29,343 nucleotides of DNA from a virus, in the IMG/VR virus record IMGVR_UViG_3300026078_000987, positions 1 to 29,343 of that record. One strand, written 5' to 3'. The notes under the pieces are model-generated. The model did not search any database. It was given only the letters and a program-made list of their open reading frames with translations, and was not told the DNA's origin. This document shows, piece by piece, positions 1 through 7,243 of the stretch. Both the position numbers and the translations under genes were made by a program. Positions within the stretch are counted from its first letter, which is position 1. Every line of letters begins with the position of its first letter.

Positions 1-444
1 TCACACGACAGATTTTCGCCAGTACAACGTGTTTGGCCACGCCCAGGGATGTTGCGGTCGGTACAAGCGGTAGCCGGCGCGAATAAAATTGTTTGCAGAG
101 GCGACGTTATCGGTGGTGTCCGAAACCACCCAACTCCATCCATTGCGGCGGACCCGGGATTCCATAGCGCGCATCAGACGCAGTTGCAGGCCGTGCCCAC
201 AATGCTTTCGCAGCACGCCCACACGGGTAAAATACCCGGCGTTGTAGGCGTGCGTCGATGGAACCACGCCGGCAAAAGCAATCGGTAACGCTTCCCGGAA
301 AGCAAGCCACCAATGGCCGCGATCGAATTCCGGAACCCGGGCGCTATCAAAGAACGTAAGCCGATGGAGTTCGGTCAGGGTCTCCACCACCTCGTCGTCC
401 TGTCCGTCAACCTCACGGATCCTGTACGAACTCACCTGAGGCAT
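1..444 (-). CDS. GNAT-family N-acetyltransferase, phage-associated
   Basis: A 147-residue protein whose C-terminal half has the GNAT pattern: a 'RVGVLRKHCGHGLQLRLMR' stretch like the acetyl-CoA pyrophosphate loop (R/Q-x-x-G-x-G/A), then a strand and the 'NNFIRAGYRLY' segment typical of motif B. It would transfer an acetyl group from acetyl-CoA to an unknown amine; the substrate cannot be read from sequence. The frame stays open further upstream, but the ATG at 444 is preferred because it leaves only a 13-bp overlap with the preceding small membrane protein gene. It is the last gene of the minus-strand lysis block in the window, and its stop codon is the first three bases. GNAT genes after lysis genes occur in many prophages. 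A host modifier or a cargo gene is equally possible. Confidence 0.8.
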   Translation of the reverse strand: MPQVSSYRIREVDGQDDEVVETLTELHRLTFFDSARVPEFDRGHWWLAFREALPIAFAGVVPSTHAYNAGYFTRVGVLRKHCGHGLQLRLMRAMESRVRRNGWSWVVSDTTDNVASANNFIRAGYRLYRPQHPWAWPNTLYWRKSVV

Positions 445-611
445 CGTTTCGCCTGTTCGATCTCCTTGTCGGAAACGCCTTTGACCCGCGCCCAGGTTTC
501 GACCGCCGCCACGCCATATTGAGCGACCGCTTTCCGTACCGCCCAGCAGGGAATGACACGCGGCGGGGGCAAGAGTTGCAACCCCGCAAGCACGATGATG
601 ACAGCTATCAT
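432..611 (-). CDS. Small membrane protein of the lysis block
   Basis: A 59-residue protein with one N-terminal hydrophobic segment (about residues 1-15, 'MIAVIIVLAGLQLL') followed by a soluble tail ending 'VKGVSDKEIEQAKRCLR'. It overlaps the gene before it by 4 bp (608-611, ATGA type) and the GNAT gene after it by 13 bp, which suggests translational coupling. The N-terminal segment could be a signal peptide or a membrane anchor, so a spanin-like or holin-accessory role is conceivable but not shown. I recognise the tail only as a pattern common in rhizobial prophages. No catalytic motif is visible. Confidence 0.6.
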   Translation of the reverse strand: MIAVIIVLAGLQLLPPPRVIPCWAVRKAVAQYGVAAVETWARVKGVSDKEIEQAKRCLR

Positions 612-955
612 TTTCCAAGCACGACCTTGACCCCGAGCCACACGGCCCCGACAAAACCGGTAACGATGATCGTTATCGCGGCCTTGAACGTGTAGCTTTG
701 TGCCTGTTCGACACTCTTGCGCCAGCGCCTCAGATGCTGGAAATCCGCTCGCAATTCCCGGCGATCATCCTCTTCGATACCGAACGAAGTCAGGATCGTC
801 GCCATGGCCTTGAGCACGACCGCGTCGATATCGCTGCGATCAATCCGCTGCTGCTCGGCGAGCGTCTCAGCGACCACCGCCCTGATATCCTCCCGACGCA
901 TTTCGTTCATCGCCTGGTTATCCTCAGGATCGCCGTTCGGTACAGCCGCTGTCAT
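608..955 (-). CDS. Small protein with C-terminal membrane helix, prophage-type
   Basis: A 115-residue protein. The first two thirds are charged and helical ('VVAETLAEQQRIDRSDIDAV', then 'FGIEEDDRRELRADFQHLRR'), and the end is one membrane helix (about residues 90-110, 'KAAITIIVTGFVGAVWLGV'). Such soluble-helix plus C-terminal helix proteins are common beside phage holins; the layout recalls DUF6127-like proteins, but I am not sure of the family. The ATG at 955 is chosen because it gives a 4-bp overlap with the holin-like gene before it (stop at 952-954), whereas the longer reading would run about 130 bp into that gene. A holin or antiholin role is inferred from position only. Confidence 0.7.
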   Translation of the reverse strand: MTAAVPNGDPEDNQAMNEMRREDIRAVVAETLAEQQRIDRSDIDAVVLKAMATILTSFGIEEDDRRELRADFQHLRRWRKSVEQAQSYTFKAAITIIVTGFVGAVWLGVKVVLGK

Positions 956-1335
956 CTCTTGATGATCCGTGCGACGTTCTCGAAGCCGCGCTTGGCGAAA
1001 TAGAATGACACCACGAGATTGGACGTAACCGAGGCAAACCCGGCTAGCGGATCGGTGGTTCCAAGCCCAAGGACCTTGTCCCATACCAGCAACTTTCCGA
1101 AATATAACGCGACGAAATATCCCATCAGCTTGTCGGGCTCATACCAGCGCCCGATTTCCGCGATGCGATATTGCGTGACCGCGTTCATCTCCGAGACCTG
1201 CGCTGCAATCTCGGTCGCGGCCAGATCTGCGGCGATCTTGGCCTCGACGTTGCCGGCCTTCAACTTGGCCTGGTACGCATCGATCAATCCCTTGATGACC
1301 GGTCCGCCAAGAAAGGAAAGGATCGCCATCCACAT
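952..1335 (-). CDS. Holin-like phage membrane protein
   Basis: A 127-residue protein with an N-terminal hydrophobic stretch ('MWMAILSFLGGPVIKGLID'), an amphipathic helix (residues about 20-50), then a 'RIAEIGRWYEPDKLMGYFVA' segment leading into two hydrophobic helices and ending 'YFAKRGFENVARIIKR'. The layout resembles three-helix phage holins (holin_3TM type), which form the inner-membrane hole that lets the endolysin through. The ATG at 1335 sits two bases after the stop of the previous gene (TGACATG) and has a weak AAGG upstream. The gene lies in a run of four small membrane proteins after the endolysin, the usual place for a holin. Confidence 0.7.
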   Translation of the reverse strand: MWMAILSFLGGPVIKGLIDAYQAKLKAGNVEAKIAADLAATEIAAQVSEMNAVTQYRIAEIGRWYEPDKLMGYFVALYFGKLLVWDKVLGLGTTDPLAGFASVTSNLVVSFYFAKRGFENVARIIKR

Positions 1336-1336
1336 G

Positions 1337-1579
1337 TCAGTTTGCCTTACGAGCTGTTCGCAACCGCGCAATCAGGGTGACGACCGACACGCCGAGCAGG
1401 ATCCGGCCGACCGTTTTGGCGTCGCCGACCGCCGCCGATATCTGATCTTTCAGGTTTGGATCGCCGAGCGCGTCGGCGAGCACATCGAGTCCCTGCATCA
1501 TGGCGCCGACGATCGCGAGGCAATAGCTCCATGCGATCGTCAGCGAGTGCCGGCAGAGCGCCTTGAGTCTTGCCCACAT
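1337..1579 (-). CDS. Small membrane protein of the lysis block
   Basis: An 80-residue protein with a hydrophobic helix at about residues 12-30 ('LTIAWSYCLAIVGAMMQGL') and a second at about 58-72 ('GRILLGVSVVTLIARL'), with a basic C-terminus. Two-helix topology and position make it a candidate holin or holin partner. The ATG at 1579 is taken because it falls directly after the stop of the 51-residue gene upstream (TAA at 1581-1583). The longer reading would overlap that whole gene with an arginine- and proline-rich segment of the kind seen in out-of-frame reading. Exact function unknown. Confidence 0.65.
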   Translation of the reverse strand: MWARLKALCRHSLTIAWSYCLAIVGAMMQGLDVLADALGDPNLKDQISAAVGDAKTVGRILLGVSVVTLIARLRTARKAN

Positions 1580-1580
1580 G

Positions 1581-1736
1581 TTACAGCGCCGCCTTGAGCG
1601 CGGCCGCCCTCGCCTCGAGGCTTGCGATTTCAGTCTGGGCGCCGTTCGCCCAAAGCTTGATCCTGGGCCAGGTATAAATCGAGGCGACATAGCCGGCGGC
1701 AAGCACGACGGCATCAAAAATAGTCCACATGATCAT
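1581..1736 (-). CDS. 51-residue single-helix membrane protein
   Basis: A short gene between the endolysin and the holin-like genes. It starts at an ATG overlapping the endolysin stop (ATGA, 1733-1736); a second in-frame ATG is at 1730. The product has one membrane helix near the start ('WTIFDAVVLAAGYVASIYTW') followed by an alanine- and leucine-rich amphipathic helix ('IASLEARAAALKAAL'). Every gene here abuts or overlaps its neighbours, and without this one there would be an unusual gap of about 150 bp. The helix plus short coiled-coil layout resembles small Rz/spanin-like or antiholin proteins, but no specific family is assigned. Confidence 0.65.
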   Translation of the reverse strand: MIMWTIFDAVVLAAGYVASIYTWPRIKLWANGAQTEIASLEARAAALKAAL

Positions 1737-2446
1737 TTCCTTTTCTCGTTGAAGATCGAGGTGATAAGCGAAGCAATGAAGGCGCCGATCGAACCCTTCG
1801 ATGGATTGGCGATCGAAGGCTGACCGGAAGCGCGAGGAGACGGAGGAACTTGAGTTATCGCGGGAGGTGCCGCGATCGGCGGCATTTTTCCATCAAATCT
1901 GACGGTTCGATCCAGTCTCATGATGGCCAGCAGCAGGCCAGCGCATCCGGGCTGGCTATCGACGACCGAAGCATCGTAGACGCCATCACGGACATATTTG
2001 CCGGATTTGTATTGATCGGTACCGGCCCAAAGATAGGGCGATGGGACCCCGCGCGCGGCATAGCCAAGCCCGTTATATTCCTCGAGCCTCGTCAGTGTGC
2101 CGCCGATGCTCCAATCCTGGTTGCGCGCCAAGTAAGGCGCGCAATCCGTCAAAGCGTCTGTTGCAGCCTCCTCCCATGACCGAAAAGGACCGCGCCCCGC
2201 CGGGACGTGAACCGAAACCCTGTTCCAGGGATCGCCCTGGGCGAGGTTGGCAAACCAATTCTGGCCGGATTCCCGCTCGTGGATGACAGCGATCACAAAC
2301 CAGGGCACGCCGGTTTTGGCTTCAACGGCCTGATAGCGCGGCTTGGCGGATACAAGGCCCTTTGCCGCAGCCGAGCAATCACGCGTGATTCTAGCCCTTC
2401 GCCAACGTTCGACGTTCGCGGCCTGGAGGGCTACGATATTATTCAT
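1733..2446 (-). CDS. Phage endolysin, lysozyme-like muramidase
   Basis: A 237-residue protein whose middle resembles the 'lysozyme family protein' group (COG5526-like). 'KTGVPWFVIAVIHERESGQN' contains a glutamate in the position expected for the catalytic acid, and 'YNGLGYAARGVPSPYLWAGT' plus 'YKSGKYVRDG' are the substrate-cleft segments typical of this group. It would cleave peptidoglycan between N-acetylmuramic acid and N-acetylglucosamine at the end of the lytic cycle. Residues from about 185 form a proline-rich linker leading to a hydrophobic end ('SIGAFIASLITSIFNEKRK'), which may anchor the enzyme to the membrane. No cleavable signal peptide is seen, so export would depend on a holin, consistent with the small membrane genes immediately downstream. 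Confidence 0.85.
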   Translation of the reverse strand: MNNIVALQAANVERWRRARITRDCSAAAKGLVSAKPRYQAVEAKTGVPWFVIAVIHERESGQNWFANLAQGDPWNRVSVHVPAGRGPFRSWEEAATDALTDCAPYLARNQDWSIGGTLTRLEEYNGLGYAARGVPSPYLWAGTDQYKSGKYVRDGVYDASVVDSQPGCAGLLLAIMRLDRTVRFDGKMPPIAAPPAITQVPPSPRASGQPSIANPSKGSIGAFIASLITSIFNEKRK

Positions 2447-2578
2447 AGGGATTGCTCGTTTAGGGGATGTGGATATAGTTTTCTGAGGAGGACCGACCGT
2501 TCAAAAAATACGGGCCAGCTTTAACGCCGCTCGACTAATCAGTTATTTTTCTGAGTGCTGCGCGCTACGTTCGGAGCC

Positions 2579-2734
2579 ATGCTCGGAACCTTGATAGCGC
2601 GCCTGTTCCGCTGGCAACGGCGATGGCACCACGACGACGCGAAAATGCGCCGCCGATTGCCTGACGGAAGCTGGCAATATCGCGAGCCGACAAAAGTCGA
2701 AGCCGTCGAGTTTTTCGATGTGGCGGCTTGGTGA
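2579..2734 (+). CDS. 51-residue basic protein on the opposite strand
   Basis: A short plus-strand reading frame with a GGAG sequence just upstream of ATG. The product begins 'MLGTLIARLFRWQRRWHHDD' and continues with 'RLPDGSWQYREPT' and an acidic, aromatic end. It ends two bases before the stop of the convergent collar-fibre gene, and it fills most of the otherwise empty 290 bp between that gene and the endolysin. The 'PDGSWQYR' stretch looks like a conserved phage protein segment, not random translation, but I do not recognise a function. Confidence 0.5.
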   Translation: MLGTLIARLFRWQRRWHHDDAKMRRRLPDGSWQYREPTKVEAVEFFDVAAW

Positions 2735-2736
2735 CC

Positions 2737-3750
2737 TCAGATAATCCGCAAAATATAGTTGCAGATGATCGTGGGCTGCACGGTCGAGATTGAAGTGGGC
2801 GACGAATTGCCGGTGGTGGCGCCTGTCAAGGTATTGCTACCGGAAAAGCTGTTCATGTTGCCAACAGCGCCAGTGCCTTGCGGAAAATCACCACCTCCGG
2901 TTCCGGTCGTGCTTCCGATGTTGTTAATCCAAGTCCCCGTCGTCGTAGGCAACTCGAGGGGGCTACTCACAGTCACGGTACCGCTAACGCTGACGGAAAC
3001 GCCGTTCGGAATATTGGCTGCTACAAGCGTATCGGATGGATTGCCGCCGGCCGCGCCCAAAACCGTTGAATTGCCGGTGAATGCCGAGGATGGCAGCCGC
3101 GTCGCCGTCGCTTCCTGCATAGCCGACACGCGACCGGTCTTGTCCGGCAAATTGAACGTCGTCGAGCCGTCGCCTGTGCCGTAGGTCGTCCCCATCGCCG
3201 CAAACAAGGTCGCATAGGTCGTGCGCGAAATTGCCTGCCCTGTCGGAAATACGAATGAACTGTTCGGCGCCGTTGGCAGCCAATAGTCCATCCCTGCGCC
3301 GAGAGGGACGTTATATGGGTTGCCGAAAAAGCCGCGCAAATAAAATACCCCATCGCCATTATTGTAGACCGCGACATAAGGCGTGCCTTGGATGATGGTG
3401 CCGGCCAGCAGGTCCGCGCCCGGAGACGTCCGCAAGGGCTTAGACCCGGTCCCGTCAACATTGAGATTGACGCCATTTGCTCCATTCGTCGCATGGGGCG
3501 TGAAGGCGACCATTTGGCCGTTCAAACGCGCCAGCGTATCGAAGTCCTGATATGAGGTGACCTGATAGGAGGTAGACGTGCCCGTGGTCACGATGGCGCC
3601 CGCGATGTCGTCCCGGTATTTCGCAGTTGCCGCCATCATGGCGCGGGCGGAATCGTTGACGCTCGACGGCGCCTGGCCCTCCGCCCAGTTGATGGTGGAG
3701 TCCGCGGTGGCGTCAGCCGAAGCCGTTTGCGACCATTTATAAAGTGTCAT
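2737..3750 (-). CDS. Tail fibre protein with phage tail collar domain
   Basis: A 337-residue protein. The N-terminal 70 residues ('WSQTASADATADSTINWAEG', 'SSVNDSARAMMAA') are typical of the virion-attachment end of phage fibres. From about residue 160 a collar domain follows: 'FPTGQAISRTTYATLFAAMG', then 'YGTGDGSTTFNLPDKTGRV', and it ends 'VQPTIICNYILRII', the usual closing of collar-domain fibres. Between these are Ser/Thr/Gly-rich beta repeats. The protein should form a trimeric fibre that contacts the host surface. It lies between the endolysin and a plus-strand HAD gene. It is distinct from the S74-chaperone fibre at 7684-8799, so the phage may carry two kinds of receptor-binding protein. 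Confidence 0.88.
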   Translation of the reverse strand: MTLYKWSQTASADATADSTINWAEGQAPSSVNDSARAMMAATAKYRDDIAGAIVTTGTSTSYQVTSYQDFDTLARLNGQMVAFTPHATNGANGVNLNVDGTGSKPLRTSPGADLLAGTIIQGTPYVAVYNNGDGVFYLRGFFGNPYNVPLGAGMDYWLPTAPNSSFVFPTGQAISRTTYATLFAAMGTTYGTGDGSTTFNLPDKTGRVSAMQEATATRLPSSAFTGNSTVLGAAGGNPSDTLVAANIPNGVSVSVSGTVTVSSPLELPTTTGTWINNIGSTTGTGGGDFPQGTGAVGNMNSFSGSNTLTGATTGNSSPTSISTVQPTIICNYILRII

Positions 3751-3891
3751 TCTGTTTCCTTTGAAAGGGAGACGGCAAACCCGATCGCCGTTTGCAGCGT
3801 TCGTTCGTCTGAAACGAATTGGTACGGGCTGGCCCCGGCCGTCGTGCCGTGCTAGCCGATGGGAATTAGCGGTTCACATTGGCGGGAATTG

Positions 3892-4524
3892 ATGATCGAG
3901 GCGGTGATCTGGGATTTCGGCGGCGTGCTCACGACGTCGCCATTCGAGGCTTTTGCGCGATTTGAGACCGAGCGGGGCCTTCCGGCCGATATCATCCGGC
4001 GCACCAATGCGAACAATCACTGGGAGAACGCCTGGGCAAAATTCGAGCGTGCCGAGGTCGATCTGGAAGCGTTCGACCAATTGTTCGCGGCGGAATCGCT
4101 GGCGCTGGGCGCCGAAGTCCGGGGCAAGGACGTCCTGCCGCTGCTATCGGGCGATTTGCGGCCGGAGATGATAGAGGCGCTTCGGCGCGTGAAGACACAT
4201 TTCAAAACCGGCTGCATTACCAACAACCTGCCGGCCAACAGCATCGGCAGCACGGCCGGCCGGTCGCTGTATGTCGCGGAGGTCATGACGCTGTTCGACT
4301 ATGTCATCGAGTCGGCGAAGATCGGCCTTCGAAAACCCGATCCCCGCATTTACCGGATGATGACCGAGGCACTTGCCGTCGATCCCAAAAATTGCATCTA
4401 TCTCGACGATCTCGGCGTTAACCTGAAGCCGGCGCGCGAGATGGGCATGGCGACGATCAAGGTGCTCAGTGCGCCTCAGGCGATTGCCGAGCTCGAGGCG
4501 GCGACGGGGCTATCGCTTCATTGA
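3892..4524 (+). CDS. HAD-IA family hydrolase
   Basis: A 210-residue protein of the haloacid dehalogenase superfamily, subfamily IA. Motif I is 'WDFGGVLT' (nucleophile Asp8), motif II is the Thr of 'TGCITNNLP' (about 111), motif III is the Lys of 'GLRKPDPRIY' (about 146) and motif IV is 'CIYLDDLGVN' (about 171-176). The residue two after the nucleophile is Gly, not the Asp usual in HAD phosphatases, as in epoxide-hydrolase-N-terminal-like and ACAD10-like members, so a phosphatase call is unsafe. ATG 3892 is preferred over 3859 because GGCGGGA precedes it and the Met-Ile-Glu-Ala start places motif I normally. The gene reads against the phage genes on both sides and looks like cargo or a captured host gene. 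Confidence 0.88.
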   Translation: MIEAVIWDFGGVLTTSPFEAFARFETERGLPADIIRRTNANNHWENAWAKFERAEVDLEAFDQLFAAESLALGAEVRGKDVLPLLSGDLRPEMIEALRRVKTHFKTGCITNNLPANSIGSTAGRSLYVAEVMTLFDYVIESAKIGLRKPDPRIYRMMTEALAVDPKNCIYLDDLGVNLKPAREMGMATIKVLSAPQAIAELEAATGLSLH

Positions 4525-4558
4525 GTGCAGGCCGGCGCGAGAACTGGCACATGCCGAA

Positions 4559-4780
4559 CTATGCCTGACCTTGCGGGCCGGTCTTGTCGCGAACCAACTC
4601 CAGATATTGCGCGCACCGGCAAACCCCGGCGCGCGCCGTGAGCAGATTGCGGATCACGCCGAGCGGAACGCCTGGACTTTGCCTGGCGACGGCTTCGGCC
4701 CGAGCATCGACGATCGCGTCGATCTCGGACCGGATCTGCGTGACACGATCTTCAAGCGTCGGCACGGCGGTTGGGTTCAT
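4559..4780 (-). CDS. Small conserved prophage protein, function unknown
   Basis: A 73-residue protein: an N-terminal amphipathic helix ('LEDRVTQIRSEIDAIVDARA'), then 'RQSPGVPLGVIRNLLTARA' and a Cys-containing segment 'GVCRCAQYLELV'. The order helix, 'SPGVPLGVIRN', Cys-x-Cys is one I associate with small proteins of rhizobial prophages next to structural genes, but no function is known to me. It is the last minus-strand gene before the plus-strand HAD gene and follows the 4825-5232 gene, suggesting one transcript with the scaffold-like gene. Confidence 0.6.
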   Translation of the reverse strand: MNPTAVPTLEDRVTQIRSEIDAIVDARAEAVARQSPGVPLGVIRNLLTARAGVCRCAQYLELVRDKTGPQGQA

Positions 4781-4824
4781 CGGTATTCGCTTTCTTTGTC
4801 TTGATCTGTCACGGCCCCTGCTTT

Positions 4825-5232
4825 CTACTCGGCCGCCAGCAATTTCTGCCTGGTGTTTGCGCCTTCGTTCTGCGCCCGCCGGATCGCTTTCTCGCGCCGC
4901 GCCTCATGGGCGGCGACAAAGAGTTGCAGATCGTACGGCAGCGCCTTGAACCGCAGCTTGCGATCATCCGGCCAGGAACGCGGCGGCGCAACGCGCGCGA
5001 CCTCGTCAATGGCGTCGGCCACCACACCGCCGAGCGTTGGATCGGCCAATCCGAGGCCGACATGCATTTTCGAAATTTCCTGCACCGCGGGCCACAGCCG
5101 CTCGATGCCCAGCGCCGCGCAATCGGCAACGAACCTCGCGACCACGGCGGGCGCTGCCGGACAGGCCGAAAGCCCGTTGAGCTCGCACCATTTGGCGAAC
5201 ATCGGCGCGGCACGCATCCGCGCTTGCGCCAA
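4825..5232 (-). CDS. Conserved phage protein, function unknown
   Basis: A protein of about 135 residues. The N-terminal part is helical with 'MRAAPMFAKWCELNGLSACP'. The second half contains 'LGLADPTLGGVVADAIDEVA', 'RSWPDDRKLRFKALPYDLQL' and a charged helix 'EARREKAIRRAQNEG'. This looks like a genuine phage protein of unknown role that travels with the scaffold-like gene. The start is uncertain: TTG 5232 lacks a good ribosome site. The frame stays open upstream to an AGGAAG sequence followed six bases later by ATT, which would add about 13 residues and start just after the stop of the previous gene. Confidence 0.65.
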   Translation of the reverse strand: MAQARMRAAPMFAKWCELNGLSACPAAPAVVARFVADCAALGIERLWPAVQEISKMHVGLGLADPTLGGVVADAIDEVARVAPPRSWPDDRKLRFKALPYDLQLFVAAHEARREKAIRRAQNEGANTRQKLLAAE

Positions 5233-5290
5233 TGCCGCCAGCAGCGGATTCGTGGAGATTAACGATGCGGAAATGACGCTCTTCCTTCGT

Positions 5291-6499
5291 TCAGCGCCGG
5301 CTTGCCTTGCGCGCGTGGTAGAGCGTCACAGCGTCCTTGATATCACCGGAGTTCGACAATTTAGCGCTCAATGTGCGTAGATCGGCATGTTCGCGCTCAG
5401 CGGCAGAGCGGGCCGAGCCGGGCCGCTGTACCGGCGGCACCGGCCTCGCTGCGATGGTGTCCCTTGCCTTCATCATCAGGCGATATTTTCCGGCGTCATA
5501 CATCATACGCTGAAATACGGCGTTGCGCATGAGAGGCTCGCTGTTGAACAGCCGCAAAAGTTCGGCTTCCTCGACACCGCTGGCCTTGGCGGACGCCATG
5601 ATCTCCGCCGATACCGCGCGCTGAACCTCGGGCGGCTCGCCCTTCAGCATGCTCTCGAGCCGCGCATCCTCCGATTTTGCATAGTGCTGAAAATTCTGCT
5701 GCGCGGCTTCGCTCTGGCGTCGGCTCTCATGCTGCTGTTGCGCGAACAGGCGTTCGGTCGTCGCGACCAGGGCCTGAACGCGCGCGAATTTCGCCGGGTC
5801 CTGCCGCGACATCTGCTCGAGCGCAGCCGGGAGATGCTGTGGCGCAATACCCGCCAGATCGGGAAACTGGCTGACAAAGCTGACCTGCGCCATGTGGGTC
5901 GCCGCGGTAAGCCCGTCGACATAGCCTTGCCGGCTCTTCTCGACCTCGCCGAGTTTCTCCTCGATCGCCAGGCGGACTTGCGGGTGTTCGAGCGCTTTGG
6001 CGAGCTCGGGATCGAGCCTTGCGGAGTTGGCGTCGGGGCTTTCGCCGCGAGACCTGGTCGTCCCTTTTTGCTCCGCCTCTTCGACCGTCGTCGCGTTGGC
6101 CTTGTCGTCGGATGGCTCGCGATCATGGGATCCATCGCCATCGCTGTCGTTTGCCACGGCTTCTGCATGCGGCGCGTCAACATGCGCGGATTTCGCGACC
6201 GAAACCTCGCTTTCCAGCGCCTTGTCGGCGGCGACGGCGCGCGCATAGTCGCGACTGGCGCGCTCGAGCGTGACGGCCTCGTTCGTCGCAGCCCGTTTGC
6301 CACGGGCATCGGTATACTCCCGCACGATGACTTCACCGCGCGGCGCCGGGCGTTGGTCCGCGGCTTGCCGCAGTGAAGCATTATCGCTCCCGATCTCCTC
6401 CCGGTCGGGCGTTTTCTCGGGATCTGGCATCGGCGCATAGCCCGCAGCTGCCAGATCGAATGCGGCACCGGTCAGCACCGCGCGTAAGTCATCGGCCAT
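5291..6499 (-). CDS. Acidic coiled-coil protein, scaffold-like or internal virion protein
   Basis: A 402-residue, charged, largely helical protein without transmembrane segments. An acidic, disordered N-terminal half with Asp/Glu/Ser-rich stretches (about residues 110-180) is followed by helical segments ('ALEHPQVRLAIEEKLGEVEK', 'QALVATTERLFAQQQ') and a basic C-terminal tail 'ADLRTLSAKLSNSGDIKDAV' ending in 'YHARKASRR'. An acidic helical body with a short basic C-terminal helix is typical of scaffolding proteins of P22-like phages, and no other scaffold candidate lies near the capsid gene. It is placed after the S74 fibre, not between portal and capsid, so an internal or ejection protein remains possible. 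ATG 6499 is chosen for its Met-Ala-Asp-Asp start; the longer reading adds a hydrophobic segment that does not fit. Confidence 0.7.
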   Translation of the reverse strand: MADDLRAVLTGAAFDLAAAGYAPMPDPEKTPDREEIGSDNASLRQAADQRPAPRGEVIVREYTDARGKRAATNEAVTLERASRDYARAVAADKALESEVSVAKSAHVDAPHAEAVANDSDGDGSHDREPSDDKANATTVEEAEQKGTTRSRGESPDANSARLDPELAKALEHPQVRLAIEEKLGEVEKSRQGYVDGLTAATHMAQVSFVSQFPDLAGIAPQHLPAALEQMSRQDPAKFARVQALVATTERLFAQQQHESRRQSEAAQQNFQHYAKSEDARLESMLKGEPPEVQRAVSAEIMASAKASGVEEAELLRLFNSEPLMRNAVFQRMMYDAGKYRLMMKARDTIAARPVPPVQRPGSARSAAEREHADLRTLSAKLSNSGDIKDAVTLYHARKASRR

Positions 6500-6617
6500 C
6501 GTTTGCCGCTCCAAATGAAATGAGATTGTGGGAAAGAAGATTGGCAGAGCGAGTCCGCAATCAGTCGAATTCACATCGCAAGCATTGACGCAGACTGAAC
6601 CGCCGCGCCGAGACGAG

Positions 6618-6941
6618 CTATTCCTCGAACCAGTGGCCGGCCTCGATCACCTGCACAAGGTGTCCGAACGAAATGCCCTTCCGCTTGTCGCGTATGCCGA
6701 ACAACTTGCCGATGTGGTAACAAAACGCATCCACGTCGTCAGGGACGTAAGTGTGAAAGTCGAACCCGGGAAACATGGCGCCGAATTTCGCATTAATTTC
6801 ATCAAGCAGTTCGCCAGCATCGTCGCCGGCAATCCCGAGGTCGTGATAGATCAGGGTTTCATCGTTGATCGGGTCATTGATCTTGAAGTAATCCCGTATG
6901 ATGTTTAGGACGCCATCACGAACTGACTCTGGCTCGGGCAT
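6618..6941 (-). CDS. DUF1493-family protein, possible immunity protein
   Basis: A 107-residue acidic protein with the DUF1493 layout: 'NDETLIYHDLGIAGDDAGEL' (the family's signature around 'DLGIAGDDA'), then a 'KFGAMFPGFDFHTYVPDDVD' segment. The family has an acyl-carrier-like fold and no established biochemical role. An AGAGG sequence precedes the ATG. It is the last gene of a three-gene group after the S74 fibre: leader protein (7244-7684), small helical protein (6996-7214), then this. That position is the one immunity proteins take behind polymorphic toxins, so I infer a possible immunity role. The group is visibly AT-richer than the structural genes, consistent with transfer. Confidence 0.75.
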   Translation of the reverse strand: MPEPESVRDGVLNIIRDYFKINDPINDETLIYHDLGIAGDDAGELLDEINAKFGAMFPGFDFHTYVPDDVDAFCYHIGKLFGIRDKRKGISFGHLVQVIEAGHWFEE

Positions 6942-6995
6942 TCGAACCTCTTGCTGTATTACCTAAACCACCAAGGGCTTCCGCGCTAATCCTGG

Positions 6996-7214
6996 TTATC
7001 GGGACAAGAAAGGTGGCTTGAGTTCCGGAAACGCTCTATGGATCGGTTCAAGAATCTCGATATCTAGCTCGGTAACACATTTAGCCAGCGCGGTTACAAT
7101 ACTCTTCAGCTGGTACTGTTCACAATTTTCAATTGCGTAATTGCTGCACACCTGCATCTGACCGAGGATATCCTCGATCATGCCGCAAATTTCTTCCGCA
7201 ACTTGCTTTTTCAT
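6996..7214 (-). CDS. Small helical protein, possible immunity protein
   Basis: A 72-residue, all-helical protein ('EICGMIEDILGQMQVCSNYA', then 'LKSIVTALAKCVTELDIEIL') with a short end 'FPELKPPFLSR'. It starts at an ATG with AGGAT upstream, 29 bp after the leader protein. Its size, helical pattern and place between a leader protein and a DUF1493 gene resemble the 61-residue protein at 11133-11318, which also follows a leader protein. Both may belong to a class of small helical immunity proteins. I do not recognise a named family. Confidence 0.55.
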   Translation of the reverse strand: MKKQVAEEICGMIEDILGQMQVCSNYAIENCEQYQLKSIVTALAKCVTELDIEILEPIHRAFPELKPPFLSR

Positions 7215-7243
7215 GAAGCCGATCCTGCAGCGTACACAACTTC

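Noticed and set aside
5387-6376. 329-residue plus-strand frame opposite the scaffold-like gene
   Set aside because: Arg- and Leu-rich shadow; the minus-strand reading has proper start, helical pattern and tight neighbours.
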